A stretch of DNA of 64,000 bases, taken from contig OX638318.1 in NCBI GenBank assembly GCA_951812585.1, positions 1,920,380 to 1,984,379 of the forward strand, read 5' to 3'. How positions within the stretch are numbered: the first letter of the stretch is position 1; every line of letters starts with the position of its first letter. The position numbers were made by a program, and so were the translations under genes. Below the pieces are notes generated by a model. It was given only the letters and a program-made list of their open reading frames with translations, made no database searches and was not told the origin of the DNA. This stretch comes from Rhodothermales bacterium (GTDB taxonomy: Bacteria > Bacteroidota > Rhodothermia > Rhodothermales > Bin80). Positions 16,277-24,956 of the stretch are shown piece by piece.

Positions 16277-17305
16277 ATGAAAATTGTCACCCTAGGGGAG
16301 CTGATGCTGCGGCTTTCGCCTCCCGGTCACGACCGCCTGGCGCAAGCGCAGTTCTTTGAAGTCACTTACGGTGGCAGCGAAGCCAATGTGGCAGCGACCC
16401 TGGCGCAGTTTGGGCTGCACGCCGCACTGGTGACGCGTCTGCCGCTGAACGCGATAGGCGAGGCGGCCCTGGCGCATTGCAGGCGGCATGGCATATCCAC
16501 AGATTTCATTCAGCGCGGCGGTGATCGGCTGGGGATATACTTCCTGGAGCATGGCGCGAGTCAGCGCCCTTCGCTCGTCGTATATGACCGGGCAGGGTCG
16601 GCCTTCAGCACGATGACCTCAGCTGATGTGGACTGGGAGGCTGTGATGCATGGGACGGATTGGTTTCACGTGTCTGGCATCACACCTGCGCTGGGAGCAC
16701 ACGCCCATAAGCTCGCAAGAGACGCCTGCCAGGCTGCGCAGGCGGCGGGCGCAACGGTCAGCTGCGACCTCAACTACCGCAAGAAGCTTTGGACGGTGGA
16801 CGAAGCACAAGCGGTCATGAAGCCGCTGATGCGCTATGTAGATGTCTGCATAGCCAACGAGGAGGACGCCTGGCGTTGTTTGGGCATGCGCGCCGAAGGC
16901 ACCGATATTGAAGCGGGACACCTGGACGAGGGCGGCTATACGCACCTGGCCGAGCAGCTCAAACGCGCTTTTGGATTCACGACCGTTGCCATCACGCTTC
17001 GCGAGAGCTTTTCGGCTTCGCGCAATGCGTGGAGCGCTATCATGTTGGACAACAAAGAATGCCGGACGCCGTACCGGTCCCGTCGCTACGATATACAGAT
17101 CGTAGATCGGGTCGGTGCTGGAGACGCCTTTGCAGGCGGGTTGATTGCGGGTCTGATCACCAAGAGCGACTCGCGGGAGGCGCTGGAGTTTGCTGTCGCG
17201 GCGTCCTGCCTTGCCCATTCCTTTCGGGGCGACTTCAATCTGGCAACAAAGTCAGAAGTGGACAAGCTGGCCGGCGGGAGCGGTTCTGGGCGTGTGGATC
17301 GATAG
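16277..17305 (+). CDS. kdgK: 2-dehydro-3-deoxygluconokinase (PfkB family)
   Basis: Phosphorylates 2-keto-3-deoxygluconate with ATP to KDPG. The 342-residue protein begins MKIVTLGELMLRLSPPGHDR and shows the PfkB substrate motif YGGSEANVAATLAQFG. A C-terminal DRVGAGDAFAGGLIAGL (PfkB signature 2) carries the catalytic Asp. The internal CDLNYRKKLWTVDEAQAVMK and ICIANEEDA-type block (VCIANEEDAWRCLGM) are typical of KDG kinases rather than ribokinase or fructokinase. It lies 17 bases after the KDPG aldolase gene. In the wider window this pair would receive KDG made from unsaturated uronates released by the GH88 enzyme. Confidence 0.93.
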   Translation: MKIVTLGELMLRLSPPGHDRLAQAQFFEVTYGGSEANVAATLAQFGLHAALVTRLPLNAIGEAALAHCRRHGISTDFIQRGGDRLGIYFLEHGASQRPSLVVYDRAGSAFSTMTSADVDWEAVMHGTDWFHVSGITPALGAHAHKLARDACQAAQAAGATVSCDLNYRKKLWTVDEAQAVMKPLMRYVDVCIANEEDAWRCLGMRAEGTDIEAGHLDEGGYTHLAEQLKRAFGFTTVAITLRESFSASRNAWSAIMLDNKECRTPYRSRRYDIQIVDRVGAGDAFAGGLIAGLITKSDSREALEFAVAASCLAHSFRGDFNLATKSEVDKLAGGSGSGRVDR

Positions 17306-17822
17306 GGTCTCACCGCGTGGCCTGGCAGCCGGTAAATGTGGTGCTCGAATACCGCACGGTCTACCGCCGAGGGCTGTCGTTTCCTCAAGGGCTTGCAGCA
17401 CTTCTTCGTCCTCCCACGCGGTGGAGAGAAGATCGCTGCAGGGTGCAAGCCGATGTGACCACCCGCGTACGTCCGTGCGTGCTCAAGGCCCGGCCTATCG
17501 GTCTGCCGGGATGAGTCACGAGATCCGCGTGTTCCAGCGTGTGCAGCGCGGTCCAGACCCTTGTGCGCCAATTACAAAGCACGCACATGCCGCTCGGAGA
17601 AGCGTGAGAGAACGCGTGTGGAAAAAAACCTGCTGCCCTATCCGCAAGGCTTCTCCCCATCCATTGCTCTGCGGCTGGCAGATCGGCTGGTGCCCAATCG
17701 CCGGATGCCAGTCGAGTCGCCCAGCGTAGCATCTGCGAACCGGTATACGGACGGGCACACCCGCCCGCCCATGGGGAGTCAGGCTCCGGTCTGCGCATTG
17801 TCGCTGACCATCGCCAATCAGC
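17306..17822. other. Intergenic region between convergent genes
   Basis: About 515 bases between the KDG kinase and the ROK kinase, which converge. Several frames are open on both strands, but they overlap one another, are Arg/Pro/Cys-rich and match no family. Nothing functional was identified. Confidence 0.4.
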
Positions 17823-18701
17823 TTATGCCACTGCACTGGCCAGTGCAATGCCGCCCAGCATGCCGGCATTATCGCCGAGTGTTGGGGGCACGATGTAGGT
17901 ATCAATGGCCGAGGTGATGGCAGGAACCTGGTAGTAGCCGCGCAGCCGCGACTGAACCATTTGTCGGATCATCGGAAAGAGTTGCTGCTGATGCATCACG
18001 CCGCCCCCCAAGATCACGATTTCAGGTGCCAGCGTCAGCACAAACCCGATGATGGCAAGCCCCAGGTAGTGGGCCTCATACTTCCAGGCCGTGTGGCTGG
18101 CAGGAAGCGAGGCTCCGTCCTGGCCCCAGCGTGCACTGATTGCAGGGCCTGAAGCCATGCCCTCCAGGCAATCGCCATGGAACGGGCAGCATCCATCAAA
18201 GGTGTCGCCGGGCGCGCGTGGCACGAAGACATGGCCCATCTCGGGGTGCAGCGCGCCGTGCAGCCTGCGTCCCTGTACCAAGGCACCGCCGCCGATGCCT
18301 GTGCCAACGGTCAGGTACAAACAGGTATCCCTGCCGCGCGCAGCGCCCCACAAGTGCTCGGCCAAGGCTGCGGCGTTGACATCCGTGTCAAAGGCCACGG
18401 GGACACCAAGGCGGTCACCAATCACGGCCGCGATGGGCGTATGCGCCCATCCCTTCTTTGGCGTGCTGGTGATATACCCGTAGGTGGGCGATCCCAGCCT
18501 CGGATCTATCGGACCGAATGAGGCGATACCCACCGCTGAGATCGGCTCGGGATGCGCCTGGAAAAACGCAGCGGCCTCGGCGATTGTGGATGCGGGATCG
18601 CGCGTAGGAAACCGTACGCTGGCACGGATGTCTCCGGCCTCCGTGCCGATGGCGCAGGCAAACTTGGTGCCGCCTGCCTCAATGCCGCCAAAGAGCGGCA
18701 C
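17823..18701 (-). CDS. ROK family sugar kinase (fructokinase-like)
   Basis: Phosphorylates a hexose with ATP. The N-terminal phosphate loop is GGIEAGGTKFACAIG. The middle shows SFGPIDPRLGSPTYGYI and the catalytic Asp in FDTDVNAAALAE, followed by LTVGTGIGGGALVQG. The zinc site typical of ROK enzymes is complete: His in the EMGHVFVPR stretch and three Cys in FDGCCPFHGDCLEG. The C-terminal LAPEIVILGGGVM is also standard. The CPFHGDCLEG sequence and 292-residue length resemble bacterial ROK fructokinases (ScrK/GmuE) more than glucokinases. It is the last gene of the minus-strand run, 3 bases after HtpG, so co-transcription is likely. Confidence 0.9.
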   Translation of the reverse strand: MPLFGGIEAGGTKFACAIGTEAGDIRASVRFPTRDPASTIAEAAAFFQAHPEPISAVGIASFGPIDPRLGSPTYGYITSTPKKGWAHTPIAAVIGDRLGVPVAFDTDVNAAALAEHLWGAARGRDTCLYLTVGTGIGGGALVQGRRLHGALHPEMGHVFVPRAPGDTFDGCCPFHGDCLEGMASGPAISARWGQDGASLPASHTAWKYEAHYLGLAIIGFVLTLAPEIVILGGGVMHQQQLFPMIRQMVQSRLRGYYQVPAITSAIDTYIVPPTLGDNAGMLGGIALASAVA

Positions 18702-18704
18702 GAT

Positions 18705-20570
18705 CTATGCGCTGGCCGGGCGCGTCGCTTCAACCATGAAGTCGGTCATGCGCTTGACAAAGGTGGCCGCTTCCGTCAGCTCACCATCAAAGAGCAACGC
18801 GCCCTCGTACACCTGGTGCACCACCTTGTCGATGAGGTCCTCATGAGTGGACTCCTGGTGCAAAGCAAGCAGATTCGCCAAAAGCGGATGCGCAAGATTA
18901 AGCTCCAGCACCTTCTTGGATCCGGGCCCAAAGCCCTGTCCCATCAGCTTCAGCATCTTCTCCATCTGGGGTTCCATGGCGTCCTTGGCGGTCACCAGGG
19001 TGGCTGCGGAATCAACAAGTCGCTTGGATGCAACCACATCCTGAACCTTGTCGTTGAGCTTGAGCCGAAAAAGCGCCAGCAGCGTGTCCTCGTCGCCGTC
19101 AGACAACACGGGACTTTCTTCAGCAGTATCCAGCTCAAGGTCAGCAGATTCGATGCTCTTCAGCGTCTTGCCATCGTACTCGCGAACGTGAGAGATCGTA
19201 AAGATGTCGATCTGCTCCGCAAGCAGCAGTACTTCTATATCCTTACGACTGAAGTACTCCAGGCTCGGGTTCTGCCGCGCAAGGTCAAGATTGTCGGCCA
19301 GCAGGTAGTACACCGTATCCTGGCCATCAGACATGCGTGCTGCATAGGACTTGAGTGAGGTCAGGCGGCCTTCCCCAGTTTTCGTGGACGGGTACCGGAG
19401 GAGGTCGATCAGCTCGTCGCGCCGCTTGTGCTCGGTAACCAGGCCTGTCTTGAACGCCTTGCCAAACTCCTTGAAGAAAGTGGTGTAGCGGTCTTGATCT
19501 TCCTCTGCCCATTCGCGCAAAAGACCCAGCATCTTGCCGGTCAGGATGTTGTTGATCTTGGCCGCCACGGGACTGTTCTGCGTGACCTCCCGTGAAACGT
19601 TCAGCGGCAGATCGTCTGTATCCACTACGCCCCGCACAAAGAGCATATAGTCCGGCAAAAGATGCTTGGCATCCCGCTGGATGAGCACGCCCGATGAATA
19701 GAGGTGCACAAACTGGTCGTAGTCGTCGCGGAAGAGTCCCGGCGGCGCTTTTGCGGGGATAAAGAGGAGCGCATCAAAGTTGATCAGACCTTCAATGTGG
19801 AGGTGCAGGTGCCCCAGGGGCTCCTGGTAATCCATTGTCAAGAACTTGTAGAACTCTGTGCGGTCCTCGTCGCTGATGTCCTCCTTGCGTTCCTTCCAAA
19901 GGGCCTTGATGGTGTTGACCTGCGCATCGCCGACAAAGATGGGGAAGTCAACAAAGTTGGAGTACTTCTGGATGATTTGCTTGACGCGGTGCTCCTCGCT
20001 GAACTCCTTCTCTTCATCCTTCAGGTGCAGCGTTATGGTGGTGCCGTAAGACGCCCGGTCAATCTCTTCCAGGGTGTAATGATCCATGCCGTCCGACGTC
20101 CAGCGCCAGGCAGGCCCCGTGGTCGTGGCATGCCTGGATTCTATCACGACCCGATTTGCTACCATGAAGGAAGCGTAAAAGCCCACGCCGAACTGCCCGA
20201 TCAGCGAAGCATCAACGGGCTTGTCTGACTGTTTCAGCTCCTCCAGGAAGGACAGCGTCCCGCTGCTGGCAATAGTGCCGATGCGCTCGATCAGGTCCTC
20301 CCGCGTCATGCCAATCCCTGTGTCTTCAATAGTCAGCGTGTTGACATCATCATCCAGCGTGATGGAGATCTTGTGGTCGACATCGGCCAGCGCTGGATCC
20401 GACAGCGCGAGGAAGCGCACTTTGCTTAGCGCATCACTCGCGTTGGAGATCAGCTCACGCAAGAATATCTCCTTGTGCGTATAAAGCGAATGGACAATAA
20501 GATGCAACAGTTGTTGCATCTGCGCACGGTACGCAAACTGCTGCACCGCACCCGCTTGCGTGTCAGTCAT
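18705..20570 (-). CDS. htpG: Chaperone protein HtpG (Hsp90)
   Basis: Cytosolic ATP-dependent chaperone of 621 residues, the usual length. The N-terminal GHKL ATPase domain has FLRELISNASDALSKVRF, the Asp motif IEDTGIGMTREDL and the lid and glycine-rich segment GQFGVGFYASFMVANRVV. The middle domain contains the conserved VDTDDLPLNVSREVTQ and FFKEFGKAFKTGLV. The C-terminal dimerisation region is present and there is no long charged linker, as in bacterial Hsp90. It starts 28 bases after the DUF4340 gene ends, in the same direction, and its stop is next to the ROK kinase start. Confidence 0.97.
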   Translation of the reverse strand: MTDTQAGAVQQFAYRAQMQQLLHLIVHSLYTHKEIFLRELISNASDALSKVRFLALSDPALADVDHKISITLDDDVNTLTIEDTGIGMTREDLIERIGTIASSGTLSFLEELKQSDKPVDASLIGQFGVGFYASFMVANRVVIESRHATTTGPAWRWTSDGMDHYTLEEIDRASYGTTITLHLKDEEKEFSEEHRVKQIIQKYSNFVDFPIFVGDAQVNTIKALWKERKEDISDEDRTEFYKFLTMDYQEPLGHLHLHIEGLINFDALLFIPAKAPPGLFRDDYDQFVHLYSSGVLIQRDAKHLLPDYMLFVRGVVDTDDLPLNVSREVTQNSPVAAKINNILTGKMLGLLREWAEEDQDRYTTFFKEFGKAFKTGLVTEHKRRDELIDLLRYPSTKTGEGRLTSLKSYAARMSDGQDTVYYLLADNLDLARQNPSLEYFSRKDIEVLLLAEQIDIFTISHVREYDGKTLKSIESADLELDTAEESPVLSDGDEDTLLALFRLKLNDKVQDVVASKRLVDSAATLVTAKDAMEPQMEKMLKLMGQGFGPGSKKVLELNLAHPLLANLLALHQESTHEDLIDKVVHQVYEGALLFDGELTEAATFVKRMTDFMVEATRPASA

Positions 20571-20597
20571 GGATGCTTAGGCAGAATTCTTTGAGAC

Positions 20598-21485
20598 TTA
20601 CTCGGAAAAGAATGTGCTGGGGTCCGGGAAATAGCTCTCCAGGCGACTGGCCAATATCCGGTATGTAGGATCTTTGGCTGACGTAGCCACGGCGAGTGCA
20701 TCCTCGGTCTGCATCAGTGTCAGCTGCTCTGTGGTGCCTGCGGTGGATGTGAAGCTGATCTGGTATGTGGCATCCTGCAAGACCAGCTTGGGGATGTCAT
20801 CATAGAAGCCGTCCGCATTGAACACCGAGAAGCGGCGCAGCCAATTCTCCACGGACATGCTGTCGGCAGCGACACCATCGACACTCCATCCCGTATCTGT
20901 GCGCGTGACCTCATAGGTGCTGCCTGGCTGCGATACCACGGCGGACTGCACGGTGGCGGACGACTGTATCATTATGCGGCGGTCTCGCCAGCGATCTGCG
21001 TTTTGCTGGACCGTGATGCGTTGCCGCGTGGAATAGATCCGTGGGTCATCCCCAATCTGCACATACACGGACTGATAATCCGGGCCCTGACGTGAAACGG
21101 TCAGATCAAACGCGCCCTCATCACCCCACCGGAGATTGATGCGAGACGCCGTAGAATCAAAGCCGTAGTATGCGTGGCGCGCGACATCGCCTGTGACCGG
21201 AGCGTCGAGCGCCATATCGCCGATCTGCTGCAAAAAGCGGGACACGGTGTTCGAATCCGCGATTGCTGTGACGGGGCGCACCATAACCCAGCGGGTGCCT
21301 TGACGCTCCACCGCCACGGTGTCTGTTGGGAATGCCACGGTCAGCATGTTCACCTGGTCGGTGGGCACCGTAATCTCTGGCGCCGCCTTAAACGTGGTGG
21401 GGCTCGTGTCTCGGATGAACAGTAACCATATAAGGAGGAGCAGGACAAACCCGCTGCCCAGGTACAGGAGCTGCTGCTTCTTCAT
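20598..21485 (-). CDS. DUF4340 domain protein of the GldFG-like ABC cluster
   Basis: A 295-residue protein with one N-terminal transmembrane anchor (QQLLYLGSGFVLLLLIWLLF) and a large periplasmic part. The motif GTRWVMVRPVTAIADSNTV followed by FLQQIGDM, and later NLRWGDEGAFDLTVSRQGPD, are typical of DUF4340, which consists of repeated beta-rich units. In many Bacteroidota and other phyla this gene follows GldF/GldG-like ABC transporter genes, as here, where it starts 15 bases after the GldG-like gene stop. Its role in the complex is unknown. The ATG is preceded by no clear ribosome site. Confidence 0.85.
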   Translation of the reverse strand: MKKQQLLYLGSGFVLLLLIWLLFIRDTSPTTFKAAPEITVPTDQVNMLTVAFPTDTVAVERQGTRWVMVRPVTAIADSNTVSRFLQQIGDMALDAPVTGDVARHAYYGFDSTASRINLRWGDEGAFDLTVSRQGPDYQSVYVQIGDDPRIYSTRQRITVQQNADRWRDRRIMIQSSATVQSAVVSQPGSTYEVTRTDTGWSVDGVAADSMSVENWLRRFSVFNADGFYDDIPKLVLQDATYQISFTSTAGTTEQLTLMQTEDALAVATSAKDPTYRILASRLESYFPDPSTFFSE

Positions 21486-21500
21486 GCTGATGAACGTACT

Positions 21501-23021
21501 TTATTGAACTACCACGATTTGCCGTCCACGCCGCCGGCTCCAACGGGCAAGACCGAACAGCAGGACGATCAGCAACGGACCGACCATGTTGGCGTACTTG
21601 ACAAAGGCTTTGGTGCTGTTGGACGTTTCACGGAGCGTACGTGCCTGCAGGCTCTTGGCTCGGATGGTCAGCAGTGCTTCGTCCTGAATCAGCCAATCCA
21701 CAAGGTTCAATCCGAAGGGCGCATGGGCGGCCGCAGTGCCGCCCAGCACCGACTGATTGAAGAGGTCGCCATCGCCTACGACCACCAGGCGTGTCGGCAC
21801 GCTGGTGCGGCCGGGCTCATAGGCACTGGGAAAAGTGCCTGTGAAGGCTGCTCCAAGCACATAAGGCCCGCCGGCAAGCGTCGCCGTGGTCTGCGTAGGC
21901 TGCAACATAAAGAAGCCACGCTGCTCGCCGCTCTGGCTTGAGGAATAGATAAGTGGTTCCCGTGTTACGCCCGGCGGCAAGACCAGTGTCGTATCAATAG
22001 AGCTGACGAAGTAGAACATGAGGCTCGGCAGCCGGCTTACCATCATGTTATCTGCATTGAATCTCGTCGCCACCGGAAACAGCGGGTACTGGATCTGTTG
22101 CGCTACCGTAAAGAAGCCCTGACGCCGTTGCACGGTGACCACGGAGTTGTTCTCATCCATGATGAGATTCGGCGTAATATCGGCCCCGTACGGGCCGAGC
22201 AGCGTTTCGAGTCCGATATTCAGCTCCGCAGCCTGCCCAATGTTGAGATCGCCCGCCACGCGGTTGACCAGAAGTCCAACGCGTCCGCCTTCCATCACGT
22301 AGTTGTCGATGGCCACCAGGTCTTCCGGCGGAATCGTATCGGTCGGTGCCACGATGAGCAGCACATCCGGCTTGTTGTCTTGCGCCAGCTCCTCGGCATT
22401 GACGGTGCGGCTTTCGTAGTTCGCCCCCAGTCCTTCAGCCAGCATCTGCATATCCTGAAGGGGGTTAGGCTCGCCATGGCCGGTAAGGAAGCCTACGCTC
22501 GGCTTGCGCTCCCGCGTCATGCGCCTAATAGCACTGGTGAGGTCGTATTCCAGTCGTGCGAGGTCCTGCACAAACGGAATGACTTCGCGCTTGCTTTCGT
22601 ACTGAATGGCTACGCCCATGTAGGCATTCTTGAGCTGCACGCTGTTCTCCTCGATGACCTGGATCTGAACGGGCTGGATCTGATAGCGCAAGGCTTCTGC
22701 CTGCAGCTCCTCGCTTTCGTCGGGGTCCACGAAACGATACTGCACATTGGAGCCGCCGTAGGCACGATAGTCATCCAGCTTGTCTTTCAGAAAGCGCCGA
22801 TTGGCAGCAAACTGCGCGGGCAGGTCCGTGGTGAAGAACGCCGAGATGGTGACAGGGTCGTCGAGGTTTTGGACGACGCGCTTGGAGGCATCCGAAAGGG
22901 AGTAGACCCGGTCATCGGTGAAGTCTAGCCGCAGAAAGACGTTCAAGCCGATCAAATTGATCAGGACCAGTATACCGCCCGCGAGAAGGATGCCGGTCTG
23001 GGAGGTCCAATCTCTCTTCAT
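21501..23021 (-). CDS. GldG-like ABC transporter auxiliary protein
   Basis: A 506-residue membrane protein of the Gldg/ABC_transp_aux family. It has an N-terminal membrane helix (TGILLAGGILVLINLIGL) and a long extracytoplasmic domain that starts YSLSDASKRVVQNLDDPVTI and contains SVGFLTGHGEPNPLQDMQML and DVLLIVAPTDTIPPEDLVAI. A C-terminal membrane helix (ANMVGPLLIVLLFGLARW) is followed by Arg-rich residues. Such proteins partner with GldA- and GldF-type subunits. In Flavobacteriia these are needed for gliding, but in other lineages the transported material is unknown. It is encoded 26 bases after the permease gene stop. Confidence 0.88.
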   Translation of the reverse strand: MKRDWTSQTGILLAGGILVLINLIGLNVFLRLDFTDDRVYSLSDASKRVVQNLDDPVTISAFFTTDLPAQFAANRRFLKDKLDDYRAYGGSNVQYRFVDPDESEELQAEALRYQIQPVQIQVIEENSVQLKNAYMGVAIQYESKREVIPFVQDLARLEYDLTSAIRRMTRERKPSVGFLTGHGEPNPLQDMQMLAEGLGANYESRTVNAEELAQDNKPDVLLIVAPTDTIPPEDLVAIDNYVMEGGRVGLLVNRVAGDLNIGQAAELNIGLETLLGPYGADITPNLIMDENNSVVTVQRRQGFFTVAQQIQYPLFPVATRFNADNMMVSRLPSLMFYFVSSIDTTLVLPPGVTREPLIYSSSQSGEQRGFFMLQPTQTTATLAGGPYVLGAAFTGTFPSAYEPGRTSVPTRLVVVGDGDLFNQSVLGGTAAAHAPFGLNLVDWLIQDEALLTIRAKSLQARTLRETSNSTKAFVKYANMVGPLLIVLLFGLARWSRRRGRQIVVVQ

Positions 23022-23047
23022 GGTGATGGCGTAATAGGGTGCAGCAA

Positions 23048-23755
23048 TTACTCGGGGCGCTTGGCAAGGTTGTAGATCGTGAGCAGGAATGCAAACGCCG
23101 ACAGAGACAAGTAGAACAGCACATCGCGCGAATCAATGACGCCGCGCATGAGGTTCTCGAAGTGGTAGTCGGTGCTTAGGTACTGCAGGATGCTCCCCAG
23201 CCAGCCAGGCACAAAGTCCACCACCTTGTCAAACAGAAAAAATGCAAAGATGATGGCAAAGCCCAGGATGAAGGCGACTATCTGGTTGCGCGTGAGGCTG
23301 GAGGCACAGATCCCAATGGCGCCGTACGTGATGCCCAGCAAGAGCAGCCCCAGATAGCCGCCCACGGTAGCGCCGAAGTCCAAGTCTCCCAAGATGGACA
23401 GCGAGATGACGTAGACAAAGGTGAGGCTGATGGCCGCCACCAGAAGGAGCGCAACCGAGAGCAGTTTGCCCAGGATTACCTGCCAGTCCTGCACCGGAAA
23501 GGTCAGCAGCAATTCCAGCGTGCCGGCCCGCCGCTCCTCTGCAAACGAAGACATCGTCAGGGCGGGAACGAAAAACAGAAACACGAAGGAGGCGATGCTG
23601 AACATGGAGCGCAGCGAGGCCTCATTCTGCAGAAACAGCGGATTCGCAAAAAACCAGCCCGTGATGGCCAGGAACACGCTCAGCACGACGTAGGCCGCAG
23701 GTCCGTCGAAGAAGGCCTGCAGTTCGCGTTTGGTAAGAGTCCAGGTTGCGTACAT
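23048..23755 (-). CDS. ABC-2 type permease subunit (GldF-like)
   Basis: A 235-residue integral membrane protein with about six transmembrane helices. The first cytoplasmic stretch is TWTLTKRELQAFFDGPAAYV. After the first two helices comes SFAEERRAGTLELLLTFPVQ, a hallmark of ABC-2/GldF permeases that couples to the ATPase. The final segment YLSTDYHFENLMRGVIDSRD before the last helix is also typical. Immediately downstream of the ATPase gene (16 bases apart) and upstream of the GldG-like gene, it forms the membrane channel of that transporter. The substrate is not known. Confidence 0.9.
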   Translation of the reverse strand: MYATWTLTKRELQAFFDGPAAYVVLSVFLAITGWFFANPLFLQNEASLRSMFSIASFVFLFFVPALTMSSFAEERRAGTLELLLTFPVQDWQVILGKLLSVALLLVAAISLTFVYVISLSILGDLDFGATVGGYLGLLLLGITYGAIGICASSLTRNQIVAFILGFAIIFAFFLFDKVVDFVPGWLGSILQYLSTDYHFENLMRGVIDSRDVLFYLSLSAFAFLLTIYNLAKRPE

Positions 23756-23771
23756 GGTGGCGCTATATTGA

Positions 23772-24746
23772 TCAAGCTGCGGTCAGCTGCCGGAATACGT
23801 CTTCGAGACTGCCTTCTTCGCGGTGGAGCTCGGTCAGCGGCCAGGACTTCTCCACGGCCAGCCTGAACAGATCATCGCGGATATCGCGCCGGGCGCTCAG
23901 CGTGAAGCACGTCTCGTCCTCATCGCTCCGCTGCTCGATGACTTGGATGTCTTGATCGGCCAGCACGGTGGCAACCTCGTCCGCAGCGGCGCGGACCCCA
24001 TACTGTACCCTTTGGCTGCCAATAAAGCGCTCCTGCAGGAGCTGCGGTGTCCCGTCGGCCACAATCTGGCCTTTGTGGATGATCAGGACCCGGTCGCAGG
24101 AGGCCTGCACTTCGGGAAGGATGTGCGTGGACAGCACCACGGTTTTTTCGCGGCCAATCGTGCGGATCAGATCGCGGATTTCCACGATCTGGTTGGGATC
24201 CAGTCCAGATGTAGGCTCATCCAGAATGAGTATGGGTGGGTCGTGTATCATGGCCTGCGCCAGGCCGACGCGTTGCCGATAGCCCTTCGACAAGGCATCG
24301 ATCTTCTTGCCCAGCACATCGTGCAGTCCGCAAGCGTTGGTCATCTCCTTGATGCGGGCACCGCGCGCATCCTTCGGGATGCCCCGCATGGCGGCTACGA
24401 ACTCCAGGTAGTCGTACGTGACCATCTCGCGGTACAGCGGGGTGTTTTCGGGCAGGTAGCCAATGCGTCGCCGGATGGAGAGCGCGTTTTCTCGCACATC
24501 CAGGCCATCCACCAGCACCGTGCCCTCCGTTGGATTGAGGTAGCCGGTGATCACTTTCATCGTTGTGGTCTTGCCCGCCCCATTGGGGCCAAGAAAGCCC
24601 AGAACCTCGCCAGGCCTGACGTCAAAGGAGATCGTGTCAACAGCCCGTTCCTGACCATAGGTCTTGGTCAGGCCCTGCACGTTGATCGTTCCGGCCGAGC
24701 CCCCGGCACCGTTCGCGTGCGCGTGTGTTCGCAGTGCGTCTTCCAT
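23772..24746 (-). CDS. ABC transporter ATP-binding protein (GldA-like)
   Basis: The energy-coupling subunit of the ABC cluster, 324 residues. Motifs are in order: Walker A LGPNGAGKTTTMKVI, Q-loop region IGYLPENTPLYREMVTYDYL, signature LSKGYRQRVGLAQAMIHDP, Walker B ILILDEPTSGLDPNQ and the H-loop VVLSTHILPEV. A C-terminal ~90-residue extension is like that of GldA/NatA-type exporters. The first ~18 residues are Ala/Gly/His-rich and may not all be translated. It is the first gene of the minus-strand run, and a palindrome at 24783-24804 lies 36 bases upstream of its start. Confidence 0.93.
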   Translation of the reverse strand: MEDALRTHAHANGAGGSAGTINVQGLTKTYGQERAVDTISFDVRPGEVLGFLGPNGAGKTTTMKVITGYLNPTEGTVLVDGLDVRENALSIRRRIGYLPENTPLYREMVTYDYLEFVAAMRGIPKDARGARIKEMTNACGLHDVLGKKIDALSKGYRQRVGLAQAMIHDPPILILDEPTSGLDPNQIVEIRDLIRTIGREKTVVLSTHILPEVQASCDRVLIIHKGQIVADGTPQLLQERFIGSQRVQYGVRAAADEVATVLADQDIQVIEQRSDEDETCFTLSARRDIRDDLFRLAVEKSWPLTELHREEGSLEDVFRQLTAA

Positions 24747-24782
24747 TGGAATGGCTTACACTTATTCCATGGTGCATGACAT

Positions 24783-24804
24783 ATCCGAACAACAACGTTC
24801 GGAT
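24783..24804. promoter_or_regulatory. 8-bp inverted repeat, possible operator for the ABC operon
   Basis: ATCCGAAC-AACAAC-GTTCGGAT is a perfect 8-base inverted repeat with a 6-base spacer. It lies in the 210-base region between the divergent ABC operon (start at 24746) and the GH88 gene (start near 24957). The position and symmetry fit a binding site for a dimeric regulator. It could equally be a 5' leader hairpin of the ABC operon. No regulator gene is nearby. Confidence 0.45.
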
Positions 24805-24956
24805 GATGCCATTTTGTATACAGCCCAACAAACTAACGGTCGCGTACGGCACGGGTCAACCGTTTTCAACCGCTTCTTGTAGAAGATTCTTTTAAAACGG
24901 CATCAGCGCCTGTAACTGTATCTTTCGGTGCTTCCGCTCATTATTGGTCCTGCTCA

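Noticed and set aside
17385-17917. Overlapping 118-137-codon frames between the KDG kinase and ROK kinase genes
   Set aside because: They overlap one another on both strands, have Arg/Pro/Cys-rich composition and show no family motif.
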